Of a stretch of DNA of 64,000 nt, positions 11,596 through 22,704 are shown piece after piece; the stretch's first letter is position 1; each line of letters opens with the position of its first letter. A program made the translations under genes and the position numbers. Below the pieces are notes generated by a model that saw nothing but the letters and a program-made list of their open reading frames with translations, was not told the origin of the DNA and did not search any database. The stretch comes from Prorocentrum cordatum (Eukaryota > Sar > Dinophyceae > Prorocentrales > Prorocentraceae): assembly GCA_963575745.1 (NCBI GenBank), contig CAUYUJ010017815.1:499983-563982 (forward strand), read 5' to 3'.

Positions 11596-12937
11596 TGGTT
11601 CATTTGTTCTAATGACTGCTTCTCCTCCTGGCGCACCCTCCCCGTCACGCATTTGATGTTCACGGGCGCGCCCGGTCGCTCGGGGTCCCCGTGCAGCAGG
11701 AGACGGGCTCGGGGACGCGGGCGCGGACAGTGCGGCGCAGCCGAGGGAGACCTCATGGAGCCACAGGGCCGAGGCGGCGACTCGCGTGATGGAGGGGGCC
11801 CGTGGCTTGCCCACGCATTCCGTGCCCACTGGTGAGCTGGGCGTGGTGTTGGACATCGGCGCCCCAGCTGGACAGCAGGAGGTGAATCTGGACTCGGCCG
11901 CGGCTCGTGAAGGGCGGGGCTTGTGATGGTCGTGGCCACCCGCCTCGCCAGGCTCCAACCCGTCGATCTCGCTCTGGGCGAAAACGCACGGCGCACAGTG
12001 GTCTGTGGTCTACTGGACGGCAGCTCTCGGCACTGGGCAGTATCCCCCTCCTTTGTCTCGTCCCTCGTCGTCCTTGCCCTCGTCTTTGTCTTGGTCATCC
12101 GCATCTTGCTCACCTGCCTCGCCCTGATCACGCCATGAGCATCCTCATCCTCGTTGTGAGGGACGTGAGAGGCCGGGGGGGAACGTGCGGGACAGACGGG
12201 GGAATGGGAGAGGTGGATGGGAGGAGACACGAGCAACATCAGGAGCACGAGCCTGACCAGGAGCAGGAGGCCATGCCTCTCTACCCCCCCCCATCGCTGC
12301 ACAGGAGAACGCGAAGAAGCGGCTGAAGGGCCTCAAGAATGACACCCCCACGCTCGTGTACTCGATCCTCAACTTCGCAGGCGTCGCCCCTCCCTCCCCC
12401 ACCCCGTCTGCATTACCAGCAGATGGTTCCAGCTACGCTGGCAAGTCGCACAGAAGAGAGCTCATCGGAGTGGAACCACGTGCAAGTGCGAACGACATGG
12501 AGGACGACGCATACAACTATTACGAAGGCGAATGCGACGCGAATGCGAGCAGTAGGGCCAGCCAGGAGGACGACTGCGACGAAGCCGCATACGTCTTCGA
12601 TCGAGGGGCAGCGGTAACGGTAACCAGGCATCACGTCGGCCCTAGGTATTGTGCCAGCATGTTAATCGCCGCTTCTTGTCGCTACTTCATCTCTCTTCCC
12701 TTCCTGCCCCTCCCTTGAGAATGAGGAGAAGAGGATGACACGGCAGGAGGAATATGATGACTCAGAGGGATAATACCAGATTTAAGAGGGTGTGGAGGGG
12801 TGCGAGAAGAGACAGAGGGGAGAGAAGGAGGAGACCTCCTGCCCCCATTTCGTCCCTCCCGCTCCCTCTCCCTCACGCATGCCACCTATAATGAGGCTCC
12901 CCTCGTAGGCATGTGTCCGTCGCGCTTTAGTCAGATC
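11596..12937. other. No gene recognised
   Basis: Mixed GC-rich sequence. Bases 12030-12125 contain a TCGTCCTTGCCCTCGTC-type run that produces a hydrophobic frame. A frame at 12356-12718 contains an acidic, protein-like stretch (around 12480-12600) but no motif or splice context supports a gene. Confidence 0.4.
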
Positions 12938-13126
12938 ATGCCACGCAGCATCGAGTCGGTGTTGCTGCTTGCAGCAGCGTTGCCATCATTTCTGGTGACC
13001 GCCTGGGCACAGTGCATTGCCACTACGGCTGCTCAATTCCCCAAATGTTGTAATTTGCCCTGTGCGTACGACTCTTGTAAAATGCCTTCTTTCGGAGCCC
13101 TACATGCAGAGGCGCGCTCATCTTAA
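12938..13126 (+). CDS. Candidate small secreted Cys-rich peptide (62 aa), unknown function
   Basis: The ATG at 12938 opens a 62-codon frame. Residues 1-25 look like a signal peptide: a short polar start with one Arg (MPRSIES), a hydrophobic core (VLLLAAALPSFLV) and a small-residue end (TAWAQ). The mature part would be about 37 residues with five cysteines in a tight cluster (CCNLPC, then two more spaced CxxxxC). The frame is open upstream to 12800 but that part is unlike protein. No homologue is recognised and the length could arise by chance. Expression or conservation evidence would decide it. Confidence 0.25.
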   Translation: MPRSIESVLLLAAALPSFLVTAWAQCIATTAAQFPKCCNLPCAYDSCKMPSFGALHAEARSS

Positions 13127-13339
13127 AAGCTTGTTGCTCCCGAGCGAGACGCAATAACAGCTGAGGGTAATGCGGAGAGACAGGCGGTGGATGTTTCGCC
13201 TCTTCTAGTTCTCAAGCGTGGGTGGCAAGTTGCGTTGCAAATCATGTTCTGGTGTTGGCGGTCGGACGATCATTGCAAACGGAGAGAGCGAGAGAGGGAC
13301 AACGAGAGATAGAGACAGGGAACTTGACATCTAACATAA

Positions 13340-13430
13340 CCGCAGACAAAGAGAGAGAGAGAGAGAGAGAGAAAAAAAAAAAACGAGAGAGAGAGAGAGA
13401 GAGCAACAAACAAAGAGAGACAAACTAAAC
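13340..13430. repeat. (GA)n microsatellite with internal A-run
   Basis: GAGAGAGA repeats split by a 12-base A tract near 13372-13384. Bases 13131-13339 and 13431-13795 hold no recognisable gene. Confidence 0.9.
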
Positions 13431-13799
13431 AATAAGCATGCGGTATCACTAGATGACATGAGCATGTACATTATCTCTGGTTTAGCTATTTCGCTTCGCC
13501 GCTGTGCTACGAACTACGCACGAACACATCATCTGTCGTATTGCTGTGCATGCCGTTGCAGGGACATCCATCGGCACGCGCAGTGACTCTCGCGCATCAA
13601 AGGTCGACCCAGTGTGCGCTCAAAGGTCGACCAAAACGTGTCGACGTCAGAGGGAGCAGTCCTTTCCCAAAGGCGGCGGGGCTTCCCAGCACTCCAGCCT
13701 CCTGAGAAGCCGTCGGCGTCTTCGGAGACGGCCTAGAAAACTTCTCAGAAGTTCGGAGGGGGTTCGAGCTTTCTGAGAAGGCCCACCCCTAGGCGACGG

Positions 13800-13857
13800 C
13801 GATCACGGCCACGGCCACGGCCACGGCGGCGGCGCTGGCGCCAGCGCCGGCGCTGGT

Positions 13858-13888
<31 letters not shown>

Positions 13889-14935
13889 AGGACGACAAGG
13901 CGCAGATACACTCGATGGCAGCAGACGATGCGCTCGTGACGTCTCGGGGAAGCAGATCGGCAGGCGCCGTCTTCGACAATTTGTATATGGCCGTGTACAC
14001 CTGGCGTGGCCCCGCCGGCTTCTGGGGGTGGTCCGCGCCGCCCCTTGGACGGCCATGCTTGCGCTCAGGAGCGAGTGACGCGATGAGCAGCGATAATGAG
14101 GAGGAGGAGGAAGAGGAGGAGGCGGAGAAGTCGAGGAGGAGAATACGACGGAGAGGGAGTGGGAGGAGGAGGTGGAGCAGGAGGAGGAGGAGGAGGAGGA
14201 GGAGGAGGAGGAGGAGAAGGAGGAGCGAGGAGGCGGAGGAGGAGGAAAAGGAGGAGGAGGAGGAAGAGGAGGATGAGGAGGGGGAGGAGCAGGAGGAGGG
14301 AGGAGGAGGAGGAGGAGGAGGAGGGCAGGAGCGAGGAGCGAGAAGCGAGGAGGAGGAGCGAGTAGGAGGAGGAGGGGGATAAGGAGGGGGAGGAGGAGGC
14401 AGGAAGAGGAGGAGGAGGAGGAGGAGGAGGAGGAGGAGGAGGAGGAGGAGGAGGAGGAGTTGGAGGAGGAGCGAAGGGGAGCGAGGAGGAGCGAGGAGGA
14501 GCGAGGATGAGGAGAAGGAGGTGGACTTGGAGGTGGAGGAGGAGGAGCCAGGAGGAGGAAGAGTAGCGAGGAGGTGGATGAGATGACGGTGGAGGACGAG
14601 GAGGAGGAGGAGGAGCATTGAGGATGGGCGAAGATGAACAAGGAGCGAGGGGCGTTCGCGGAGGCCCGATCACCCTCGGCACCGACGAGGAGCGAGAGGC
14701 GAAGAGCAGGAGGATGGTGAGGAGGACTTGAAGCGATACCGCTTTGGGGTGCCTTCACCCAGTTAGTGGGCACAGCTTCCCGGTGGTACCACGCTGGAGG
14801 AGGAGGGTAGCGGGGAGGAGGAGGAGGAGGAGGAGGAGCAGGAGGAGGAGGAAGAGGAGGATGAGGAGCAGGAGGAGGAGGAAGAGGTGGAAGAGAAAGG
14901 GAGGTGAAGGAGGGGGGGGGATGGAGGACGATGGA
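13800..14935. repeat. Long GGA-rich purine tracts with GGC/GAC repeats
   Basis: Bases 13800-13900 are GGCCACGGC and GACGAC repeats. About 14090-14620 and 14790-14930 are overwhelmingly G and A on the + strand (GAGGAGGAGG). Long frames are Glu/Arg/Gly or Ser/Leu/Pro homopolymers. A non-repeat patch at 13910-14080 shows no motif. Confidence 0.9.
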
Positions 14936-15344
14936 GAGGATCTGGAGAAGCAGTGGGGGAGAAAACCAGATGGGAAAAGAAGCGGGGAAGATGGAGCATG
15001 TATCCAGCGGCTTCCGTTTGGTGCCGGGGCTCTTCTTTGGGCGCCCGAGTCGTCCCGAACGGCCGCTTGAGGCGCAAATTCAGACCCCAAACGCCTGCCT
15101 GCCCATCGTCGTTGTCCTCGCTGTCGTCGTCGCCGTCGGCCCCTCCTCGCCGTGGCCGGGCAGGCCTCGAGGAGCTGGCTTGGGAAGGGGGACGGGATGG
15201 GGGGAAAGGGGCCACTTTTGTGTTGGCCTTGCCTCTCTTACGCGTGGACCGACGGCTTGGCTTCATTACGGTCGGGAGATGCTGGTGAACGTGTCGCTCC
15301 GCCGGTTCTGGCCCACCACGCTCCGGCGCGACACGCCGACCACG

Positions 15345-15366
15345 TCCGTAGCCATTTTGGCTCAAG
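15345..15366 (+). ncRNA. Dinoflagellate spliced-leader (DinoSL) relict, copy 1
   Basis: The 22-nt sequence is an exact match to the conserved dinoflagellate spliced leader (TCCGTAGCCATTTTGG then CTCAAG). No donor GT or Sm-site-bearing SL RNA intron follows, so this is not an SL RNA gene. It is instead a genomic relict of a trans-spliced mRNA that was reverse transcribed and reinserted. It abuts the head of retroelement copy A exactly at the position of the splice acceptor inferred from copy B (18181/18182). Confidence 0.92.
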
Positions 15367-15370
15367 CCCG

Positions 15371-15462
15371 AGGTGGCTCATAGCATGATTATTCGCCTAT
15401 TCGCCTCGCCGCGTCCCGCACGGTTGCCCCACCTTTGTCGCGGTGGCTCTGCCGCACAGGTG
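15371..15462 (+). repeat. Shared 5' head of retroelement family, copy A
   Basis: This block starts AGGTGGCTCATAGC and ends CGGTGGCTCTGCCGCA. It is repeated at 18186-18273 with few substitutions plus a small duplication (ATTCGCCTATTCGCCT) here. It is probably the 5' UTR of the family's transcript. Confidence 0.8.
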
Positions 15463-16109
15463 AGTTTCCATGGCGCCCAAGGCTCGGCGGGGCCTCCGCT
15501 CCGAGCTCCGAGGGAAAGCAGGGGCGAGTACGTCGAGGCACCAGGTTTGGGTGCGACAGCTCATCGACCCTCTGTTTGCGTTTGTCCAACAAAGGGAGAG
15601 GAGGGAGGCGATCCGGCACATCCGCCGCATCATCGACAGGTTGCGCGCGGCTAAAGGAGGGCAATGGAACACGGTAAGGAAGAGAGCTCTGCGCCGGTTT
15701 CCCCGCACGCCAGGCTGGCGCCGCAGGCCGGAGTGCGCATTCGAGAGCTCATTGCTGCGCTTGCCCACAGCCACCCGCAGCTGCTCAGTGCAACCCTGGT
15801 AGCAGAACGTTGGGGCACCGCTAGCGAGCGGGACGGCTGGATGGACGAGAATCTCCCGGTTGCCTACCATGGTTGATTCCCGGTTGAACCAGGGAATCCG
15901 CTTATTGAGCTCGGGCAGCGGTGGGCCTTCCTCGGTTTGCACCGTGGCGCCGTGCTGCGGCGGCCTCCCCAGCCAGGCCGCCCGCGCCCGCTGCCGGCGC
16001 AGCCAACAGCAAACACAATGTCCCTCTTTTCTCTGCTCCGTCCGGCGCGGAGAACCTCGGCCAGCCTTGCCAAGGCGGCGCCCGCCGACGGGCCCAGCCC
16101 GGAGCAAGA

Positions 16110-16345
16110 AAGACGCGAAGGGAAGGGAGTACGACAAAGTGCTGGCTGCAACGCTCGAGCTGTTCAACAGCATCGGCAGCGGGGCTGGCATCCTGAGGGG
16201 CCTGGCTGCGTCCACCTTATCATCAGCTGCGCAGGAAGACCGGCTCACGAAAATCATTCGGGGCAGCACGCCTTCAGCAGGAACTTTGCGCGCACGCATT
16301 GCGGAAACCAGGTTGCGGCAACCTGGATTTCTTCGAGTGGGGTGA
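16110..16345 (+). pseudogene. Protein-like fragment in retroelement copy A, unknown domain
   Basis: In the frame ending at 16345 the translation contains EYDKVLAATLELFNSIG, TKIIRGSTPSAGTLRAR and similar segments with balanced composition. It closes with a TGA after LRQPGFLRVG. It may be a remnant Gag-like exon of the family. No motif is recognised. Confidence 0.25.
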
Positions 16346-17755
16346 TACAGTAGGTCTTGGCGCGGCAGATGCCGTGCAGCGGGAGTCCAACATCGACGTC
16401 GCTGCCTGCCTGGTGTAAGGGGGACATCCGTTCCCAAGACAGCTGCATCCACTTTCGCAGCCGATACCAAATGCTGTGGCATGGGCAAGGCGACGGGGCC
16501 TGAGCAGGCTACGCCTTTCGAGACATACCACGTGAAGCAGGTTGAGTCCGTTCGCATCAATGCCTCCAACCCCGTGCACTCTGGCATTTCGGGCTGGGCC
16601 GCGCTGCTAGCACACGCAGGTTTGCGCGGAGAGCGTCTGGTGCCGCGTTCTTGCGGCATCAACCGGGGCATTTTCTTTGGCGTGTGCCGCGGCCCTAAAC
16701 CGCAGGGGGTATCCAACGTGCCCTGGGCTGCTCTCCGTGGCGGCGTCTGTTGACGCGATTTGGGTACATGTTTGTGGAAGAACCTCCTGTCGGAAGTCCA
16801 CGAGCGCGCCCTGGACTACTGTCTTCCGGGCATCAGCCATAACGGCGCGAAGTTCGAATGGCACCGCTGGGCGAGCAAACGCGACCAAGTTTCCACAGTC
16901 TTGTTCGTGTTCACGTACGTCGAGGGAGACTTCCTTCCCTATCGGCGAGAGCGCTGCGCGGGAATTCACCCCTCGATTGCCCCGCTTCCTCCACAACGCT
17001 GTCGGTTGCTCGTTTGGCTTCACTGACCGCGGGAGGTGCATTTCCGGCAACTGGGCGCCGGGGAGCTCAATGCCTCGCATGTACGATGCTTCCGTGTGCG
17101 GTGAGCAGCTCTTGCGCCGAGGGGAGCTTCTCGGGCTGCTGCGCGCCGGCTGGGAGCCTCCGGCGGCGGGCTGTCCGGGCGTGCCGCGCTCCCCCGGGGG
17201 AGCTGCTGCGATCCTGTCCCGCAGGCGGCCCAATTGTGGTCAGCGAGATGGGTGCGCGCGCCGGCCCCAGGGCTGGCGCGCTCGCCCGAGCACGTGCGTC
17301 GGGCGCTGCAAGAAGCGGCGCAAAACTATCTTTTGCTCGGCCATTCGTCCGCCCTTGGCGATACCCGCTCTTCAGGCAGCCTGCGCGCTAAGTGTGGGCT
17401 TGCGTTGCCGAGCGGCGCCCGTCGCGTCGGCTCTTTCGACGACGCGGCGCAGTCAGGCTACTCAGTGTGCGGTCGGGCCTGCAGCGGCATCCGTTGCAGC
17501 GCCGTTTCTATCCCACCATCATGGTAAGTCTACCTCAGGGAGTTGGCTCCTTCCGCCCTGCCGGAGCGCGGAAAATTGGGCGCGTCGGGCGGCGGGGCGC
17601 CCCAGTATCTGGACCCGCCCGCTTTCAGTTTGAACGAGTTTCCTTTTGCCCGCAATGTGTTCATATCATTTGCGCGGTCTTGTGGCTCGTCCGACTGCCC
17701 GTGGAACTCGCCCTGCCCGCGGCATCAGGGCCTCGGGATCGTGCCGCTGGGCCTT

Positions 17756-17989
17756 GGGACGCATGGCCCCGCGGTGAAAGCACAATGTTGGGCGTCCACC
17801 CACGGGCTACAGGTACAACTGATGCAACAATCATGACTTTAGGCTCATTGTTGCTTCCGTGTGAGGGGGCTAAACGGTCTTTCTCTGTCTCCGCAACTGC
17901 GGGGTGCTTCGTTGTTGGCTTTTGATCCATGGTATAAGCCGCCAGGCGGCCCTGCATGGGATCTCCTGGCGACGCCTACGCGCAAGTAG
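17756..17989 (+). repeat. Shared 3' tail of retroelement family, copy A
   Basis: It matches 22705-22942 along its length: both contain GCTTCCGTGTGAGGGG, CGCAACTGCGGGGTGCTTCG and the ending GGGATCTCCTG...ACGCGCA(A/G)GTAG. It is most simply read as the 3' end of the element. Confidence 0.8.
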
Positions 17990-18149
17990 CAATTTGTGCG
18001 AGGCTGTGGGCTTAGGCAGGGATGAGGTGGCTGAGGCTTACTGCTACCCAGTGTTGCATGGTTCCTCCCTCCCCTTCTCTTTCTCCTTCTGCAATCCCTG
18101 AGCATGCGTTTGGAGTCCTGTTTTTGGTGGCTGCCTGACTGCGTCGGGG

Positions 18150-18181
18150 GGGCCCTCCCTGCCCAACCTGTGCTCCCGCAG
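18150..18181 (+). promoter_or_regulatory. Trans-splice acceptor (polypyrimidine tract plus AG) of retroelement copy B
   Basis: A pyrimidine-rich tract (GCCCTCCCTGCCCAACCTG, then TGCTCCCGCAG) ends in AG at 18180-18181. The sequence after it (CTTCAGGTGGCTCA) aligns base for base with the sequence after the spliced leader in copy A (CCCGAGGTGGCTCA). This identifies the junction as the acceptor used for spliced-leader addition. Confidence 0.75.
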
Positions 18182-18309
18182 CTTCAGGTGGCTCAAAGTG
18201 TGATTCGCCTCGTCGCGTTCCGCACGGTTGCCCCATCTTTGTTGCGGTGGCTCTGCCGCATAGGTGGGGATTTGTTCGCCCGCCAGCTGTCCCCCAACAG
18301 CCGCCCAAC

Positions 18310-18540
18310 GAGATGGAAGCCGAGCTCTCGCAGATCCTGGGGGGGCTCATCGTGGACCAGTCGATCTGCACTGTGGTGGCCCAGCGGGATTGCCTCAAGT
18401 TGCGGCAGTTCGTCGGGTTTGGCGACGACATCAAAGACTGGACGGGGATCCTTGCGTCGATGGAGCCACCGATCCGAGAGAGGCAACACGTGGCTGCGAC
18501 CCGCGCGCGTACAAGGCTGCGGCGCTGCGGGATGAGGAGC
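18310..18540 (+). pseudogene. Gag-like candidate fragment of copy B
   Basis: Starting near an ATG at 18312 (MEAELSQILGG), the frame reads LIVDQSICTVVAQRDCLKLR then QFVGFGDDIKDWTGIL for ~75 codons with normal composition, then turns Arg-rich and loses character. It is the first protein-like stretch after the element head, the position of a Gag-type ORF. No motif proves it. Confidence 0.3.
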
Positions 18541-19299
18541 GGGCTCGCTGGGGCAAGGACGAACCTGGAGAAGACATGGATTCGCCAATCGACCCGGTCA
18601 CGCGCAGGACTCATTGAGGCCCACACCAAGCACTGCCGCTTCCCTGCGCAGTTGGCCCGCCAGCCAAGCGATTCGCTCCTTGGCCGCATTTCTCGTGAGC
18701 GGAAGCGTGGCACCTACGCGGTCATCAGCCTGGCTAAGGCCACGCGCGTGGCCTCCCAGCGCGCCCACCAAGCCTTTCGAGCTTGTCCCGGGGATCGCCT
18801 CCACTCTGGGGGCACGCGGCCATCTCCCAGATATTGGGCACTAGTCCTTGAGTGTGGCGCAGTGACTGCTCAACGTTCGGATCCTGTGCGACGGTTTATT
18901 GCGAAGGTGTTGCGGCCGGCGCCGCCGACCCTGAGGTTGGGGAGGAGGGCGCAGAGCATGGGGGGGAAAATGAGGAGGGGGACAGGAGGAAGAGGTGGAT
19001 AAGGAGGAGTAGGACACATAGGGGGAATGAATAAGAGAAAAGTCAGGCGATCAGGGTCGCGGGGGGGGGGACACGAAGGAGGGGTAGGGGCGAGTAGAGC
19101 GTGGCGATCATGAGGAGGAGAAATATGGAGATGATGGCGAGAATGTTGATTATGTTGACGACGGCGCCGGTTGCCTATCAGGACCATTCGGGGCGTTTCC
19201 CAGCCCCCTTCTGGGGCGACTTCCAGGCTTCGTTCGCTGTTTTGAAACTAGTTTCGGCATCTTGGGCATCTGCGGGGCCACGGAGGTGCAGTTAGCTTT

Positions 19300-19485
19300 G
19301 GAGGGCGCCGGGACCTGGGCCACGGCCCGGGCCGGAGCGGGCCGGGAGCCAGGGCCAGGGCCGGGGCCAGCGAGGCGGGAGCCGGGGCCAGCCGGGACCG
19401 GGGCCAGCCAGGGCCGGGCTGGGGCGGGCAGTCGGGCCGGGGCCGGGACCGGCCGAGGCCGAGGCCGGGGCTCTTCGCCCGTCTG
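19300..19485. repeat. GGGCCGGGGCC minisatellite
   Basis: Degenerate repeats of GGGCCGGG(A/G)CC and CCAGGGCCGG fill this stretch inside retroelement copy B. They give Gly/Pro/Ala/Arg-rich frames without meaning. Confidence 0.8.
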
Positions 19486-19835
19486 AGGCTTTGCGTGGGC
19501 CCCGGGACCCCCAGGGGGTGGGTCTGACGCGGGACTCCCCCGGGACCTCCCCCGGGCCCCCCCCCAGCAGGGGAGGGATCAAAGAGAAAAGGCTCCCGTT
19601 CGACTCAATGACAACGTTGCTCTTGAAGGGGACGGCGACGGACCCAGGGAAGAGGGGGAAAGGGGAAGAGGGGAGACGGGCCCAGGGAAAGGGGGAGCGC
19701 AGGGACAGGAGACGACTGAGACGACGAACGAACGACGGGAACGGACAAGCCCGTCACACACGCCGACACAGGATCGGCGGATTTGTCATCGGGATCAGAA
19801 GGTGCGTGAACAAAGCGAAGGAAGAAGTATTATGG

Positions 19836-20170
19836 TGTTTGTGGCCGCTGGCGTCACACTTCGTGGACACCCTGGTGGACTTGGCTACGGCCAACATCCT
19901 GGGCACCAAGGTCAGGCCCAGCTTGGGGGCCCTGCAACTCGCCGAGCTGCAGCTCCGCGCGCGGATCGTAGAGCTGCTGAGGCAGTCGCCTGTGGACCAG
20001 CCAATTTCATTCGATGACGCCGTCCACCTGCAGGCGGCGTTCATTGAAACGCAGAGCCTGTTCCGTTTCACAACTTCGCAAGCCGCGGCGACGCAGGCAT
20101 TTGCGGGGGGGGCCTTGGTGTCGGGCAGCCGCAGGACCGCCATCTTAACGGCTTCGACGACGGCGCGGTG
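19836..20170 (+). pseudogene. Protein-like fragment of copy B, unknown domain
   Basis: About 110 codons ending TAS-TTAR with a TGA. They include HFVDTLVDLATANILGTK, ELQLRARIVELLRQ and ISFDDAVHLQAAFIETQ, which look like amphipathic helices. The position, between the Gag-like candidate and the RT, fits a Gag or linker region. No family is recognised. Confidence 0.3.
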
Positions 20171-21159
20171 AGCAGGCGGCGCACGGGTGCGGCGTCTGGA
20201 GGTTCTGGCAGGGGAGGGGCGGCGAGCCGGCCTTCGGCGGCGGCGAATCGCGCCCAAGGCCGAGGTTCGCACGCACGCGGATGGTGACCTCATCCCGCAC
20301 TACACCACCGCCGGCTATGCCCCACACAGGTGCAAACACAAACGCCTCCAGCAGAAGGTCATGCTTTGCTGCGACACCTGGGGTTGCTTCAAAACGCACC
20401 CCAGGTGGGGGCACGAGTGATGGCCTGCGGGCGTGGCACCAAGTGCGCCGCCCACGCCCGCGCTGGCGATTGATGGCGTGCCGCGGAGGGCCAGCCCCCC
20501 TGTTGCAAGCCGGAATGGCAGCGGTGCGTTTTGCGTGCCTGCACTTGGCCCCCCGTGCCCCGCCCAGGCGGTGCGCGCGGCAGGTCTCGCGGTTTACTCT
20601 GGCAGGCAGCCCCGGGGTTGTTCGGTTGGCCGGTTGGTTATTGACCTGCCGACGGCAGAATTCTTAGAATACGTTTTGGCGAATGTTGTTCGCCCCCAGG
20701 CGCGACCGTGCCCCTTGCCTGCCAGGGCGGCTGGTCCAGCGTGTCCTCCGCGTGGCTGAGCTCGACCACGAGGTCTTGCAGCGTCGATGGAAGCTGTGCT
20801 CCGCGTTCCTGCGGAAGTAGGCGGAATCGGTCGCAAGCTACGGCCGCTGGAGGTCCAACCTCATCGTTCGACCAGGAGCTGCTGTATGGGAGTTGGAATT
20901 GTCCGTTATTCCGCCAGCTCTTGGCAGAGGCGGGGCACGAAAACATGGGCTTGAGCTGCTGGAGGGCATGCCTGTCGTGGGTCTCGCGAGCGACAGCGGC
21001 GTTCATTCGGTAAGCCCACCACGCCTGCCATGTCCGTCTTCGAGTTCTGGCAGCAGGTTCCGGCGCGCAACGCCGCCATCATCGGGAGGTGCGGTCCCGC
21101 CCACGACCCCGTGCTGGCTGAGCGGGCGAGGAGAAGACGCATGAGGAGTTTGCACTAAA

Positions 21160-22319
21160 CCTCATGGGGGGGGCCCTTCGACGCTCTGGAGGCGTGCCCC
21201 GGCGCGGACAAGGTCTTCGTTCGATGCAAGCCCCGGCGGCAGGATAACGACGTTCGGAACATCGATGAGTGCTCGGAAGACAACATCAATGCCACCTTCG
21301 GCAGAAACGCGATCTACCGCCCTGCAGGGGTGGATCATCACGATTCCGTCGTCAGGTTTTGGGAGTCGTTTTGCCTGGGCGCTCGCCTCAAAGGCTTTGT
21401 CGCGGACCTGTGGAAGCACTTCAGACAAGTGCGAGTGGGCCTCAACTTGGTAGTCGTTTCCTGGTGCACTCGCACGAAACGCGTGCGATTTGGGCGCCTT
21501 CGTGGTAGCTCGTTCGGTGCGGTTGGGTGTGTCCAGACGTGTGCAAGGCTGCCCATGGCCATGTACGCTTTCCTGCAACATCTCTTGTTGGTGCCAGTGC
21601 AGCATTATCCGGATGACCATTCTTGTGTCGAGCCGGAGTACAGCGTAGCTCAAGCGTGGACTTGTTTGAGCATGTTATATGACATGGTGGGGCCTAGACT
21701 CGCTGAGCCGGGTGGTCCTAAGTTCATCTTGCCTGCCTACTAGTCCAAACTACTAGGCATTTGGACGGACCTATCCGCTTCGTCGCGTGAGGCGCGGGTC
21801 CTGCCAGCTCGCATTGATGCTATCTCCAAGGATCTCCGCGCCGTCCGGAACACAGGGCGCCGGAGCCGCGGGCTCGCGGCAGAGTTGCACTGCAAGCTGG
21901 CGTTCGCTTCGGGGCAACTCTTCGGTAGGTTTGGCCGCGAACTTCCTTCACCTTTCAAGCGGCGCCAACGCAGGCACGGGCGCCACAAGCTGAATGACAG
22001 CATCGTGGCTTCGATCGACTTCTGGCGCGGCGTCCTCCCGTTGGGCCCGTTCCCGGTGGCGCCGCCGGGGCCGAGTGCGCCCTTCGCGGTTATGATGAAC
22101 GACGGCGAAGGCTTCGGCAGAATTGCGGCTGCAATTTGGAGCCCCATCGGCGAGGGAGGCGCGGCCTGCCCCCAGTGGTTCCAGCTCGACCTCCCTGCGG
22201 AGGTTCTCTACGAGTGGTCGCAAGGCGACGGCGCCTGGGTGAGCAGGCGGACTAACAAGATAGAGTGCGTCGCGCCGGCAGTGTGCTGCAGCACGTGGCT
22301 AGCATCATGGCTGATGTAG
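21160..22319 (+). pseudogene. Reverse transcriptase-RNase H interrupted by one in-frame TAG
   Basis: One reading frame runs from 21160 to 22319 (386 codons) with a single stop, TAG at 21741-21743. The first part carries RT motifs: motif A as GFVADLWKHFRQV (catalytic Asp codon at 21405), a motif B-like FGRLRGSSFGAV, and motif C as QHYPDDHSCVE (Asp pair 21612-21617). After the stop the frame continues with the expected connection (LLGIWTDLS, KLAFASGQLFGRFGR) and an RNase H-like start (MMNDGEGFGRIAAAIW). The single stop is either a recent mutation or a readthrough site; everything else is in frame. The N-terminus of the RT, any protease and any integrase were not found in frame. RT and RNase H identity is from motif recognition. 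Confidence 0.7.
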
Positions 22320-22704
22320 TCGGCGACTTGCGTTCGCAAGTCCCTGCGCTTTCCTATTGGCCGTGTGTTGACCGCGTCCCGACATAATGCAATATCGTTG
22401 GGAGTCTACCACGGAAGCGCTTCGGTGTGGCCATCCAAAATTGTTGGGTGCGAGACCACCCGGTGCTACCTCCGCCGCTGCGGTGGTAGGCGCCCGCCCT
22501 TTGTCGCGCTCGCGCGCAGGGCACGGGGGCCATACCATTCAGTGCCATTTTCCGCCGCTGCGCTGGGACGTGCCCGCCCTTTGTCGCGGTTGCGCAGAGG
22601 GCAAGACCGGCCGCTCAAGTATTTTTGCGTTTCAGCATCCTTCGCGGTGCATGGCTGCGCAGACTTGTCTTCGCGCCTTCAATGGGCGCCCTTTTCACAA
22701 GGCT

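Larger units (their letters stand above)
15367..17989 (+). mobile_element. Retroelement family R-AB, copy A (SL-capped insertion)
   Basis: The first ~95 bp (15367-15462) match the head of copy B at 18182-18273, apart from a duplicated ATTCGCCT segment. The last ~235 bp (17756-17989) match the tail of copy B at 22705-22942. The interior (~2.3 kb) is not obviously alignable to copy B by eye. It contains several short protein-like stretches in different frames: 15470-15655 (includes QLIDPLFAFVQQRERREAIR), 15720-15870 (RIRELIAALAHSHPQLL) and 16110-16345 (AATLELFNSIGSGAG). None is a recognised domain. The copy begins directly with a spliced leader, so it likely arose from a trans-spliced transcript. 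It may be decayed or carry a different internal region. Confidence 0.6.

Noticed and set aside
10187-12302. Reading frames of 465 and 555 codons on the minus strand
   Set aside because: They run through GAC and CTC tracts and encode Arg, Ser and Gly homopolymers; the length comes from the repeat.
15345-15366. Functional SL RNA gene
   Set aside because: The 22-nt leader is not followed by a GT donor or an Sm-type SL intron; element sequence follows directly.
15397-16716. 439-codon minus-strand frame
   Set aside because: It is antisense to the head and interior of retroelement copy A, which has protein-like stretches on the + strand; no motif on the minus strand.
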